Shown here: piece after piece, positions 52,755 to 62,141 of the stretch
How the letters are laid out: the number at the start of each line of letters is the position of its first letter
Numbering within the stretch: position 1 is the stretch's first letter
NCBI RefSeq assembly: GCF_000373585.1
Contig: NZ_KB891886.1
Span: forward strand, 63,097-125,409
DNA length: 62,313 bases
Direction of reading: 5' to 3'
Source of the DNA: Streptomyces sp. MspMP-M5
GTDB lineage: Bacteria; Actinomycetota; Actinomycetes; Streptomycetales; Streptomycetaceae
The notes under the pieces: generated by a model
What the model saw: only the letters and a program-made list of their open reading frames with translations
What the model was told of the DNA's origin: nothing
Database searches by the model: none
Position numbers and translations under genes: made by a program

Positions 52755-54392
52755 ATGGGCAAGGGCGGCGGCCACACCACGAATTTTTCCGCGCACACGC
52801 TGCAGGGCTTGAAGGACATGGTCCGGGATGCTCAGCCGGACAAGGTCGAGGAGATCGCCAGCCACTGGATGCATGTCCACGACCAGTTGGCCGGCGACGC
52901 TCCGGACGGCAGCGTGCAGGCGCTGCTCGACAAGGCCGTTGCGGACGTCCTGGAGTACTGGCACGGCGATGCCGCTGACTCCTTCGCCGCACGAGCCAGG
53001 GAGCTGAGCACCAGCCTCAAGAACGGCGCACTGTATGCCAAGAACACCTGCCACACCCTCCAAGGCGCGGCAGCTGAGCTCCGCGATGTCCAAAGAGCAG
53101 TCATGGCCCTCCAGGACACCGTGTCTGAGAGGAATCACGGCAACGTGTTGGGGGCCATCGTCTCGGGCGTCGAAGACGGCGCGGACTGGATGAGCGACTT
53201 CGGCATGCGCGACGACAGCGGAGCGAAACGGGACGTGGCCAACGGCATGAGCAGCAAGGATGCCCTGGCCAAGCACCGGGACACGCTCTCGCGAGGCCGG
53301 GAGATCGCCCTCCAGGCGGCTGTCCACATGGAGCGACTCGGCGCTTCGTACAACCTCCAGGCCAGTCATCTGGGGTCGCTGCCTCCGATCAAGGAGCGTG
53401 GCAAGGTCATTCCTCCGCCCGACACGATTGTGCCGCCGCCGGTCGTGATGGCCTCCGGCATGGCTACCGCTTCCGCTCCACGGCAGGTGGGTCGACCATC
53501 ACTTCGCCGTTCCGGAGGTCGCGCTGCCTCGGCACCTCCCACTCCAGCCGCACCCCTCAGGTCCGGAGCGCCGAGCGCGGGTGGCGGGTCGGCTTCTCCG
53601 GGAAGTAGCCCCACTGCGACTCCGAAGGCGCCGACTCCGGGCACGGCATTGGACGGTGTCCGCGGCGGCCTGCCAACACCGGTAGCGCCTCCAGCCAACG
53701 GTTCCACAGGCGAGATCAGCGGAGGTGTGTCAGGAGGTGGCAGTGGTCCCGGCACTGTCCCGCCAGGAGTGCCCGGTGCAGTTTCCGGTCGAGGTCCGGT
53801 TACGGGTGGCCGGTCACTTCCCGGTGCCAGGACGACGCCCCCGAGCGAGCCAGGAAACGGGACGGGAGGACGCATTCCCTCGGGGAAAGTTCGAGGCACG
53901 GAGCCAGCTGTGTCTGGCCAGACAGGGAAGGCGAGCCGTCTTCCCATGGGAACACCCGGAACTCCTGGGGTGTCGGGCGGCGGGCGTGGCTCGACGTCAG
54001 GTGGCAAACAGGGGGGTCTGGCACGGCGCAGCGGAGGCGTCGTCGGTGAGCCCAGTCGGCCCGGTACTCCGGGACGCAGCGGGCAGGGTGGTTCCGGCCT
54101 GCACCGCAGCCGCGGTGGTGCGCTTGGCAGCCGTCGGAACGTAGCGTCAGATTCCCCTGTTTCAGGAGCAGTTCCGACGCACGGGCGCTCCTCTCGTGAG
54201 GAACGCCGCAAGGGAGCCAGTCGTCCTGACTATCTCGTGGAAGACGAGGAGACCTGGATTCCTCAACGGGACGTGGTGCCGGGTGTTGTCGGCGAGGTGG
54301 CTCCTGTCGGCTCCACACGGGACACTGACGTGTCTGAGCAGCACAGCCAGGAATCGGAGAAGGGCAAGGCGGAAGGAATGGGCGAGGCATGA
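52755..54392 (+). CDS. PPE/WXG100-like protein with long disordered Gly/Pro/Arg tail
   Basis: A 545-residue protein from the ATG at 52755 (GGGGAG upstream). The N-terminal helical domain (about 10-215) has the W-H-G turn at 69-71 (VLEYWHGDAADSFAARA), followed by LSTSLKNGALYAKN and a further helical bundle. From about 230 it is a low-complexity, Pro/Gly/Ser/Arg-rich tail (PSLRRSGGRAAS, PGSSPTATPKAPTPG). This corresponds to the PPE-like or large WXG100 substrates found with actinobacterial T7SS. The stop overlaps the mycP start (ATGA), so it is coexpressed with the protease. Confidence 0.78.
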   Translation: MGKGGGHTTNFSAHTLQGLKDMVRDAQPDKVEEIASHWMHVHDQLAGDAPDGSVQALLDKAVADVLEYWHGDAADSFAARARELSTSLKNGALYAKNTCHTLQGAAAELRDVQRAVMALQDTVSERNHGNVLGAIVSGVEDGADWMSDFGMRDDSGAKRDVANGMSSKDALAKHRDTLSRGREIALQAAVHMERLGASYNLQASHLGSLPPIKERGKVIPPPDTIVPPPVVMASGMATASAPRQVGRPSLRRSGGRAASAPPTPAAPLRSGAPSAGGGSASPGSSPTATPKAPTPGTALDGVRGGLPTPVAPPANGSTGEISGGVSGGGSGPGTVPPGVPGAVSGRGPVTGGRSLPGARTTPPSEPGNGTGGRIPSGKVRGTEPAVSGQTGKASRLPMGTPGTPGVSGGGRGSTSGGKQGGLARRSGGVVGEPSRPGTPGRSGQGGSGLHRSRGGALGSRRNVASDSPVSGAVPTHGRSSREERRKGASRPDYLVEDEETWIPQRDVVPGVVGEVAPVGSTRDTDVSEQHSQESEKGKAEGMGEA

Positions 54393-55672
54393 CGGGCGGC
54401 CGACGGCTGAGGGCCACTCTCTGCACAGCGTTGTTCACTGTGCTGTGCCTCGGAACGGTCGCCCAGCCCTCAGCCGCCGACTCGATTCGTGACCGGCAGT
54501 GGCCCCTGTCGGCCTATGACGCCGAATCGGTCTGGAAGCTGTCGACCGGCCGAGGGGTGACGGTCGCCGTCATCGACACCGGCGTCGACGGCACACATCC
54601 CGACCTCGTGGGCAATGTGCTGAGCGGCAAGAACTTCCTGGAGGGAGGGACCGCTGACCACGTGACGACGGATGACCATGGGACCTCAATGGCGGGGCTC
54701 ATCGCGGGCCACGGACATGGAACCGGGCACTCAGCTGGAGTCATGGGGCTGGCGCCCGAAGCCAAGATCCTTCCGTTGAGGGTCACCGCCGACAACGCCT
54801 CGCTCGTTGTCACGCGCGGTACGCCTGTTGCCGACGCCGTTCGTTATGCCGTGGACCACGGCGCATCAGTGATCAACATGTCCCTGGCAGGCCCCGAAGA
54901 AGTCCCTGGCCTCGAAGGTGCCATCCGTTACGCACGGCAGAAAGACGCTGTGGTCGTCGCCGGGACCGGGAATGACGGCACCAGTGCTCCCACTTACCCC
55001 GCGAGCATTCCGGGCGTGCTTGGCGTGGGAGCAGTCGACTCGTCCCGCAAGATCTGGTCGAAGTCCAACTACGGCCCTGATGTCCTGCTGACAGCACCGG
55101 GAGTGGGCACGATCAGCACAAGCGTGGATCACATGTACTCGACGGGTGATGGGACATCCGTAGCGACTGCGTATGTATCAGCCGCGGCGGCCCTCCTGCG
55201 CGCGAAGTTCCCCGATCTGTCTGCCGGGCAGATCGCCAACCGGCTGGTGAAGACGGCGAAGTTGCCCGAGTCGGCGAAGGATCTGAAGGTTCCGGATCAC
55301 CACTACGGCTATGGATTCATCCGACCATACAGCGCACTGACGGAAGACATTCCGGCTGGCCCGAAGAACGGCCCACTGCCGGCCCCTTCACCGTCAGCCG
55401 CGAACCCCGCCCCCGACGCGTCCGACGGTGCCAAGGCGTCCTCGGCGAGCCACAGCGCATTGGTGCCAGTCATCATCGTCGGCTGTGTGGTTGCGGTTGG
55501 GATCGTCCTGGGTGGGCTGATGTTGTGGCGCCGGCGCCGGCGGAACGTGGCACCCCCGGCTCCGCCGTACGCACCGGCTGCGCCGAACACACCTGACGCG
55601 TATCCGCACAACGGGCTTCCCGGCAACCAGCACGGCAGCGGGCAGCAGTCCGATCGCGGTTTCCACCCCTAG
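54389..55672 (+). CDS. mycP: Type VII secretion-associated subtilase, mycosin
   Basis: A 427-residue membrane-anchored subtilisin (S8). Signal peptide about 1-30. Catalytic triad Asp63 (VAVIDTGVDG), His97 (DDHGTSMAG) and Ser257 (DGTSVATAY), with oxyanion Asn195 in GNDG. A Pro/Ala-rich linker follows, then a C-terminal membrane segment (about 350-372) with an RRRRRN stop and a Pro-rich tail. Mycosins stabilise the ESX/T7SS membrane complex and cleave substrates. It lies between the PPE-like gene and eccC, the standard neighbours. Confidence 0.92.
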   Translation: MTGGRRLRATLCTALFTVLCLGTVAQPSAADSIRDRQWPLSAYDAESVWKLSTGRGVTVAVIDTGVDGTHPDLVGNVLSGKNFLEGGTADHVTTDDHGTSMAGLIAGHGHGTGHSAGVMGLAPEAKILPLRVTADNASLVVTRGTPVADAVRYAVDHGASVINMSLAGPEEVPGLEGAIRYARQKDAVVVAGTGNDGTSAPTYPASIPGVLGVGAVDSSRKIWSKSNYGPDVLLTAPGVGTISTSVDHMYSTGDGTSVATAYVSAAAALLRAKFPDLSAGQIANRLVKTAKLPESAKDLKVPDHHYGYGFIRPYSALTEDIPAGPKNGPLPAPSPSAANPAPDASDGAKASSASHSALVPVIIVGCVVAVGIVLGGLMLWRRRRRNVAPPAPPYAPAAPNTPDAYPHNGLPGNQHGSGQQSDRGFHP

Positions 55673-55684
55673 TCAAGGCCCCTG

Positions 55685-58600
55685 TTGGGAACAGTCAACA
55701 TCAAGCGTCGGCCTCGGAAGTGGCCTGACGACTATTCCAAGGACGAGATACGGCTGAAAGCGCCGCCGGCGCTCCCGCGGCAGCAGAACGCCTCGATGGC
55801 GTTGATGCTGCTGCCGTCTCTGGGGATGGCCGGTACTTCGGCGTTCTTCTTTCTGCCTGATGCCCCCGCGTTCATGAGGGTGATGGGCGCGATCACGGTG
55901 CTGTCCTCACTGGGCATGGCGCTTGCGCAGATCGTGCGCGCCCGCCGCGGACCCACCACGTACATGAGTGGGGAGCGGCGGAGATATCTGACGTATCTGG
56001 CACGCACGCGTGACCAAGTAGTCGAGACCGCCCGACTGCAGCGGCGGGCGGAGTGCTACCTCTTCCCCGAGCCAGGTCACCTGTGGGCGCTGGTCGCCCA
56101 GCGGACGCGGTTGTGGGAGCGACGGCTCGGCGATAGGGATTTCGCCGAGGTTCGGATCGGAATGGGGCCACAGCGGCTGGCCACCGAGCTGGTCCTGCCG
56201 CAGGAGGAGGCGGAGGAGTGGGAGCCGCTGACCGAGCGAGCACTGAGCCGCTTCGTGGCCACCCACGCCCGCCTCGACGGCCTGCCCCTGGCACTCTCGC
56301 TGCGGGCCTTCCCTTGGTTGACGGTACGCGGGGACACGGAGGCTGCCTACGGTCTGGTACGAGCTGTCATAGGCCAGTTGACAAGCCTGCACGCGCCCGA
56401 GGACCTCCGACTCGCGGTGGTAGCCGCGCCGGGTGCGGTGCCGGAATGGGAGTGGATCAAGTGGCTACCGCACGCCTACCTCGGTGGTGAACCATCCAGC
56501 TCGGGGAGTGGACTGTTGGTGTGCGACTCCCTCGATGAGCTGGAGGAAGTACTGGCGGAGGACCTGGCAGCGCGGCCCACCTTCCTTCGCGATGCACAGC
56601 CGCTGCTGGACCGTCCGCACCTGGTCGTCCTGATGGACAGCGGAAACCACCCGCCGACCGGAGCGCCGGCAGAGGAAGACGGCCTCCAGGGGGTGACAGT
56701 CGTCGAGGTGGCGTTGGGGCAACGGTCATCGTCGCCGTCGCTGTACGGGCAGCCGGTGTTGACCGTGTCTGCCCGTGCACTGCGCTTGGAAACAGGCACC
56801 AGAGCCGTCTACTCCGGGACACCGGACGCATTGTCCATCAGCGAGGCCACAGCACTGGCCCGAGCCCTGGCGCCGTTGCGTACGCACGCCCAGGAACCCG
56901 AAGAGCCATTGCTGAGCAGCCTGGACTTCACCGACCTCATGGGCATCGCAGACCCCGCCGACCTGGACGTGGCGCAGATGTGGCGTCAGCGAAGGCCCGC
57001 AGACCGGCTCCGCGTCCCGATAGGTGTAGACAAGGACGGCAACCCGGTCGTCCTCGACCTGAAGGAGGCGTCCCAGGGTGGCATGGGGCCGCACGGGTTG
57101 TGTGTGGGAGCCACCGGCTCGGGCAAGTCCGAGCTGCTGCGCACGCTCGTCCTGGGCTTGGCCGCCACCCACTCCCCGGAAGCGCTGAACTTTGTCCTGG
57201 CGGACTTCAAGGGCGGCGCGTCCTTCGCCGGTCTGGCCGACCTGCCACACGTCTCAGCCCTGATTACCAACCTGAACGAGGATCTCGCCCTCGTCGACCG
57301 CATGCACGATGCGATCACCAGCGAACTGGTGCGCCGCCAGGAACTTCTCCACACAGCCGGGAACTTCACCGGCATCACTGACTACGAAAAGGCACGGGAG
57401 GCCGGCGCACCTCTCGAACCGCTGCCGACCCTGCTGCTCGTCCTGGACGAATTCAGCGAACTCCTGGCCGCTAGGCCCGACTTCCTCCACATCTTCCTGC
57501 AGATCGGCCGCATCGGCCGCTCCCTGGGCATGCATCTGCTGCTCGCCACACAACGCCTGGAAACCGGACGTCTGCACGGACTGGACACCTACCTGTCGTA
57601 CCGACTGGCTCTGCGGACCTTCTCCGCCCAGGAGTCCCAAGCTGTCCTCGGCACCCCCGACGCCTACTACCTGCGCCGTCTCCCCGGAGCCGGACTACTT
57701 CAACACAGCACCGCACCCGCCACCGAGTTCCAGGCCGCCTACGTCTCCGGCCCCTACCACGACCCGAATTCTCCGCGCCCCGGACAATCCGCCGCAGACG
57801 CTCCGATCTTGTTCACCACGGAGTCCGTCCGGGCCGGAGCCCTCACTCCCGCGTCCCCTGCCGAGCCGCCAACGCCCGAGCCTTCGGATCCAGCCGCCGT
57901 CGACACAGTGCTGGACGTCATAGCCCGTCAGCTCGCCGGCTACGGCCCGGACGCTCACCCCATCTGGCTGCCGCCCCTGGAAACGTCTCCCTCACTCAGC
58001 CAGCTCCTACCGCCCCTGACCAGCACTCCTGAGCGCGGCCTGTACCCAACCGACCACCGGGCCCCGAAACTCACCGTCCCACTGGGCGTCACCGACAAAC
58101 CCCTCGAACAACGCCACGACACCCTCACCGCAGACCTGGCCGGAGCCGGCGGCCACAGCCTGGTCATCGGCGGCCCGCGCACCGGCAAGTCCACCCTGCT
58201 GCGCACGCTCGTCCTGGCCCTCGCACTGACCCACACCCCCGCAGAAGTGCAGTTCTACGGCCTGGACTTCGGCGGCGGCAGCCTGTTCACGCTCGCAGAC
58301 CTCCCCCACACCGGAGGCATCGCCTCCCGACTGGAGGCAGACAGGGCGCGCCGCAGCGTCGCCGAGGTACGAAGCATCCTCAACAGTCGAGAGGAGTTCT
58401 TCCACAGCCGCCATATCGACTCCATGGCCACCTACCGTGTGCGCCGCGCCGACGGCCACTATCCGGACCACCCCTGGGGCGATGTCTTCCTGGTCATCGA
58501 CGGATGGGCCACCTTCAGGAACGAATACGAGCACCTGGTCCCCGACATTGAGGCGATCGCCCTCCGCGGGCTCGCTCACGGTATCCACCTCATCATCACC

Positions 58601-59641
58601 GCCACCCGCTACAACGAGCTGCGCCCCGCGCTGAGGGACCAGTTCGGCACCCGCCTGGAACTACGCCTGGCGAATCCGCTCGACTCTGAACACGACCGCC
58701 GGCGCGCCCGCAACGTCCCTGCCAACCGCCCAGGCCACGGACTCGCGGCCGGCGGATTCCACTTCATCACCGCCCTCCCTCACGTCGAGAACGCGGATAC
58801 CGCAGTGGCCAGCCCTGCCAAGCACAGCGACGACCTAGTAGCCCAGATCGCCTCACGCTGGTCCGGACCGGTCTGCCCTCCCGTCCGCCTTCTTCCCACC
58901 CAGCTTTCCGCGTACGACCTGCCCAAAGCCGACGAGACTCTTGAAGACGGCTTTGCCATCGGCCTCGACGAGACCGCCCTTGCCCCCGTACACATCAACT
59001 TCGACACCGATCCGCTCCTCGTCATCTACGGTGAGAGAGAGTCCGGCAAAACCGCCCTTCTGCGTCTGCTCGCCCAACGCATCGCCGAACGCCACCAGCC
59101 CCGTGAAGGTCTCTTCATGGTCGGTGATTACCGCCGCGGCCTGTACGGACAACTGCCCGAGGCCCATCTCCTGCACTACGCTCCCGTTCCCACCGCACTC
59201 CATCAGGGCTTCACGCGGCTCGCCCCACTCCTCGGTGCCCGCATCCCCTCCGGGAACATCACCGCTCAACAGATGCGGTCCCGCAGTTGGTGGCGCGGTC
59301 CCAACGTCTACGTCATCATTGACGACTACGACTTGGTCGCCCTGCCATCCGGCAACCCCCTCGACGCCCTGGCTGACTACCTGCCCTACGCACGCGACAT
59401 CGGACTGCGCGTCATCGTCGCCAGCAACACCGCCGGCGCCGCCAGCGCCTCCTTCGAGCCCGTCACCCAAAGCCTGAAGGATCTCGGTGCCCAAGGCATC
59501 ATCTTCTCCGGCTCCCCGGAGGAAGGGCCGCTCATGGGCAACGTCAAGGCCGCGTCCATGCCCCCAGGCCGAGCACAGCTCGTTCCCCGGAAACGGGCTT
59601 CTGAACTCATCCAGATCGGTTTTCTCCCAACGAGGGAATGA
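55685..59641 (+). CDS. eccC: Type VII secretion ATPase EccC (three FtsK/SpoIIIE domains)
   Basis: A 1318-residue protein from a TTG at 55685 (AAGG about 7 bp upstream), 12 bp after mycP. Two membrane segments lie at about 38-58 and 63-80 (MLLPSLGMAGTSAFFFL, VMGAITVLSSLGMALAQIV). Three ATPase domains follow, with Walker A motifs GATGSGKS near 475, GGPRTGKS near 829 and GERESGKT near 1116. The first has LLVLDEFSELL as Walker B and is the likely active motor; the third has VYVIIDDYDLVAL. Full-length fused EccCa-EccCb size is typical. EccC recognises WXG100/EspC-type substrates. No eccB, eccD or eccE is present in the window. Confidence 0.93.
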   Translation: MGTVNIKRRPRKWPDDYSKDEIRLKAPPALPRQQNASMALMLLPSLGMAGTSAFFFLPDAPAFMRVMGAITVLSSLGMALAQIVRARRGPTTYMSGERRRYLTYLARTRDQVVETARLQRRAECYLFPEPGHLWALVAQRTRLWERRLGDRDFAEVRIGMGPQRLATELVLPQEEAEEWEPLTERALSRFVATHARLDGLPLALSLRAFPWLTVRGDTEAAYGLVRAVIGQLTSLHAPEDLRLAVVAAPGAVPEWEWIKWLPHAYLGGEPSSSGSGLLVCDSLDELEEVLAEDLAARPTFLRDAQPLLDRPHLVVLMDSGNHPPTGAPAEEDGLQGVTVVEVALGQRSSSPSLYGQPVLTVSARALRLETGTRAVYSGTPDALSISEATALARALAPLRTHAQEPEEPLLSSLDFTDLMGIADPADLDVAQMWRQRRPADRLRVPIGVDKDGNPVVLDLKEASQGGMGPHGLCVGATGSGKSELLRTLVLGLAATHSPEALNFVLADFKGGASFAGLADLPHVSALITNLNEDLALVDRMHDAITSELVRRQELLHTAGNFTGITDYEKAREAGAPLEPLPTLLLVLDEFSELLAARPDFLHIFLQIGRIGRSLGMHLLLATQRLETGRLHGLDTYLSYRLALRTFSAQESQAVLGTPDAYYLRRLPGAGLLQHSTAPATEFQAAYVSGPYHDPNSPRPGQSAADAPILFTTESVRAGALTPASPAEPPTPEPSDPAAVDTVLDVIARQLAGYGPDAHPIWLPPLETSPSLSQLLPPLTSTPERGLYPTDHRAPKLTVPLGVTDKPLEQRHDTLTADLAGAGGHSLVIGGPRTGKSTLLRTLVLALALTHTPAEVQFYGLDFGGGSLFTLADLPHTGGIASRLEADRARRSVAEVRSILNSREEFFHSRHIDSMATYRVRRADGHYPDHPWGDVFLVIDGWATFRNEYEHLVPDIEAIALRGLAHGIHLIITATRYNELRPALRDQFGTRLELRLANPLDSEHDRRRARNVPANRPGHGLAAGGFHFITALPHVENADTAVASPAKHSDDLVAQIASRWSGPVCPPVRLLPTQLSAYDLPKADETLEDGFAIGLDETALAPVHINFDTDPLLVIYGERESGKTALLRLLAQRIAERHQPREGLFMVGDYRRGLYGQLPEAHLLHYAPVPTALHQGFTRLAPLLGARIPSGNITAQQMRSRSWWRGPNVYVIIDDYDLVALPSGNPLDALADYLPYARDIGLRVIVASNTAGAASASFEPVTQSLKDLGAQGIIFSGSPEEGPLMGNVKAASMPPGRAQLVPRKRASELIQIGFLPTRE

Positions 59642-59654
59642 TCAAAAACGCCTT

Positions 59655-59688
59655 GTGCTGCAGGGGTCTCAACGGGTCCCTGCAGCAC
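59655..59688 (+). terminator. Hairpin terminator after eccC
   Basis: 11-bp perfect arms GTGCTGCAGGG / CCCTGCAGCAC (59655-59665, 59678-59688) with a 12-nt loop, starting 13 bp after the eccC stop. Confidence 0.75.
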
Positions 59689-59743
59689 ATCTTGAGGACA
59701 GGCATCAGGCACCAATGCCCTTTTCTGCTATACCCGTTGAGCC

Positions 59744-60062
59744 TCAGATGTTGTCTTCGTCGTCCGGAGCCGCTTCCCGTGCATAGTGGAGGTCTCGGAC
59801 GTAACGCTCATGGGTGGGGGCGTTCCGCCACACATTGCGAGGACATCTGGATCGGGATGTTCGGCCAGCTCGGCCAGGGTGCGGTCGTAGTACTCGCGGG
59901 AGGCATGGAGCCCAGTCCACCAGGCCGTGCCCTCGTAGACGCCGGAACGGGGCAGATTCCCTGGTTCCTCAGCTGCGGAGCTGTCTTGGAGGTACGCGTC
60001 GGAGTCGTAGACCTCTACGAGGCAGCGGTCCTCGTCAGTGTGTACTCGGCGAGCAGCGCCAC
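59744..60062 (-). pseudogene. Small gene broken by two dinucleotide expansions
   Basis: From a GTG at 60062 with a perfect AAGGAGGG site, the frame reads MALLAEYT and stops after 15 codons. If one AC is removed from the GTGTGT run at 60038-60043 it continues as TDEDRCLVEVYDSDAYLQD... through WWTGLHASREYYDRTLAEL. A second two-base expansion (CACACA at 59829-59834) again shifts the frame; correcting it yields MWRNAPTHERYVRDLHYAREAAPDDEDNI and a stop at 59744. The rebuilt protein would be about 104 residues, soluble and acidic; I do not know the family. Confidence 0.6.
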
Positions 60063-60117
60063 AGTGCCCTCCTTGGTTCGGTGGGCCGCCCCAGGCCGAT
60101 GCTGGGGCGGCGGGCGG

Positions 60118-61938
60118 TCAGGGTTGAGTGGTGGCCAGGGCCGTGGCGGCGGCCTTGCCGATGGCGGTGATGGCTTGAGCCGAGTCGGTAAGTTCCAACA
60201 CGGTAGTGCCGGGGAGGGGGCGAGGGTCAGGGGCAAACGCGAGCCACAGAACCGCACATCCCGTCTTGCGTAGGGCGGTGATGCGGGCGGCGGCGCGGAT
60301 GGCTTCGTCGGGGCGGTAGTAGCCGTCGGAGGCGATGACCAGCAGGCGGCCTGCACCCGGGCGGTCGAGGTCGAGTCCGGCGGAGAGGGCGTCGATGGCT
60401 TCGGCGAGGCGGTGGCCCCCTCCTTTGGCGTTGAACTGGGTGACGCGGGCGGGGGTGCGTCCGGGGGCGGTGATGGCGGTGACCGAGCGGTCGTAGGCAA
60501 CCGCGGCGCTGCGGGAGTCGGGATCGGTGAGGGCGGTGGCTTTGGCCAGGATCCACGCGGCCGAGGCGATGGGGGCGGTGGCGCGGTGCATGGAGCCGGA
60601 GACGTCGACGGCGATCCCGACCCGCAGCGGTGGGGTGGGGGTGGGACGGTGAACGGTGCGGATCCAGGGCGTTGCGGTGGGGGTGGCGCCTGCGGCGCGT
60701 TGGGCATCCCGGGCCAGGGCCTGGCGCATGTTGAGCCGTCCGGGCGGGGCGACGGAGGCGGTCACGGTGGTGGTGCGTTCCCGATAGGCGGCGGCCCGCA
60801 GCGCCCGGGCCAGTCGCCCGGCAGCCGCCTTCTCCCCTGCTTCCGGTGCCCGGGTTCCGGTCACCGGCGAACGGTTCCGGCCTTTGCGGAGATCGTCGGG
60901 AGTGAAGGGGCGTCCGTTGGAGTTGAAGACCTTCTCTGCGGTCTTCGCCGCCTGCCGCGCCTGTGCGGTCTGGTTGGTCTTGGCTTGTGTACGGGCTGCG
61001 CGGGCGGCGGCGACTTTGGCTTCGGCTGCGGCCTGGGCGGCCTCGTTCGCCTGGACCTGGCTGACCACCTTGCCGACGGCTGCGGCCAGCTCGCCCACAC
61101 GGTCACCTGTCGGGGTGGGGGGTGGTGGCGTGCCGGTGGGGTCGGCGCTCAGAGCCTGGCACCAGGCGCGGGCGTGGTCCATCATTGCCGCCCCGTCCTG
61201 GTCGCCGGTGGCGTGGGCTGCGGTCCAGATGTCGGTGAGGGTTTGGAGGAGGTCGGCACCGAGGATGCCGGTGACGGTGTTTTCCAGGGTTTGGGTTTCG
61301 TCTGGGTCGAGGATTCTGGCGTCGCGGCGGGCGAGGAGCAGCCCGGCCGCGAGGGCGGCCTGCCAGCGATCGGTGGGGGCGTTGCTGGCGAAGTCGTTCA
61401 GGATCAATGTGCGGGTGGCGGCGCGGAGGTAGCGGCGGTCACTGGGGCGGCGGTGCAGGTGTGCGCGTTCGGCACGGGACTCCTCCAGGATTTGCCCGGC
61501 CTCGTCGAGGGCGGTGCAGCGCAGTTCCGATGGGGTGTGCCAGCGGCTGTGGGCGGCGTGGGCGGCCTCGTGGACGAAGGCGCCCCAGGCGGCCGGGTAG
61601 CGGTTCTCGTCGCCGGGCCGGGCGGGGCGGATGGTGGCGGGGGCGAGTGGGGCGAAGAGGGCGGTGTCGATCTCGAGCTGGGCCAGGGTGGGGTAGAAGG
61701 CGGCGGGGGCGCCGGAGCGGGTGCCGTGTTCGCAGGTGACGAGGATGTCCTCGCGCCCGGTCAGTTCGGGAAGGCGGGCGCTGAGGGCTGCGGCGATGCG
61801 CAGCCAGTGGGCACGCTGCGCGGTGGGGCGGGGTTCGGTGAGGTTACCGCCGTCGTCCTCCCAGCGGGCGGCGGCCCATTCCGTCTCGGACAGTGCGGGC
61901 GGGGCCGATCGGACGTGGTTGTGCAACTGGGCAACCAT
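60118..61938 (-). CDS. VWA-domain protein with metallopeptidase-like N-terminal region
   Basis: A 606-residue soluble protein from the ATG at 61938. The N-terminal half contains FVHEAAHAAHSRWH near residue 127, an HExxH motif typical of zinc metallopeptidases. A helical middle follows, with an Ala/Lys coiled coil near 285-335 (AAQAAAEAKVAAARAARTQ). The C-terminal VWA domain (about 440-606) has the MIDAS motif VDVSGSMHRA and the matching SDGYYR region. This layout resembles the DUF2201-type metallopeptidase/VWA proteins, often paired with an AAA+ (MoxR-type) ATPase, which is not in the window. A truncated copy of its 3' end lies at 49.3 kb. Confidence 0.82.
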   Translation of the reverse strand: MVAQLHNHVRSAPPALSETEWAAARWEDDGGNLTEPRPTAQRAHWLRIAAALSARLPELTGREDILVTCEHGTRSGAPAAFYPTLAQLEIDTALFAPLAPATIRPARPGDENRYPAAWGAFVHEAAHAAHSRWHTPSELRCTALDEAGQILEESRAERAHLHRRPSDRRYLRAATRTLILNDFASNAPTDRWQAALAAGLLLARRDARILDPDETQTLENTVTGILGADLLQTLTDIWTAAHATGDQDGAAMMDHARAWCQALSADPTGTPPPPTPTGDRVGELAAAVGKVVSQVQANEAAQAAAEAKVAAARAARTQAKTNQTAQARQAAKTAEKVFNSNGRPFTPDDLRKGRNRSPVTGTRAPEAGEKAAAGRLARALRAAAYRERTTTVTASVAPPGRLNMRQALARDAQRAAGATPTATPWIRTVHRPTPTPPLRVGIAVDVSGSMHRATAPIASAAWILAKATALTDPDSRSAAVAYDRSVTAITAPGRTPARVTQFNAKGGGHRLAEAIDALSAGLDLDRPGAGRLLVIASDGYYRPDEAIRAAARITALRKTGCAVLWLAFAPDPRPLPGTTVLELTDSAQAITAIGKAAATALATTQP

Positions 61939-62003
61939 GGCTGGGCGTTCCCTTCGGACTTGAATGTGCGGTGGTGGTTGTAGGGCCCGATGAGGGGCCT
62001 GTG

Positions 62004-62026
62004 GGGCCCGGCGCGTGGCCGGGCCC
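62004..62026. other. GC-rich hairpin in the VWA leader
   Basis: 9-bp arms GGGCCCGGC / GCCGGGCCC (62004-62012, 62018-62026) with a 5-nt loop lie 66 bp upstream of the VWA ATG. It could be a terminator for incoming minus-strand transcription or part of the leader. Confidence 0.4.
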
Positions 62027-62141
62027 GGAGGGTGTTAGTGGGCGGTTCGTGAGTCTTTGAGTCGTTCTGTGGTCGCCCGATGGTGTGAGGTGTGGGCGGA
62101 ATCCGCGGGTCCGTCGTGTGGGGTCTGCTGGGGTTGGCGGG

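Noticed and set aside
59638..60273. 211-codon plus-strand frame after eccC
   Set aside because: It runs through the eccC terminator hairpin and is antisense to both the broken small gene and the VWA 3' end.
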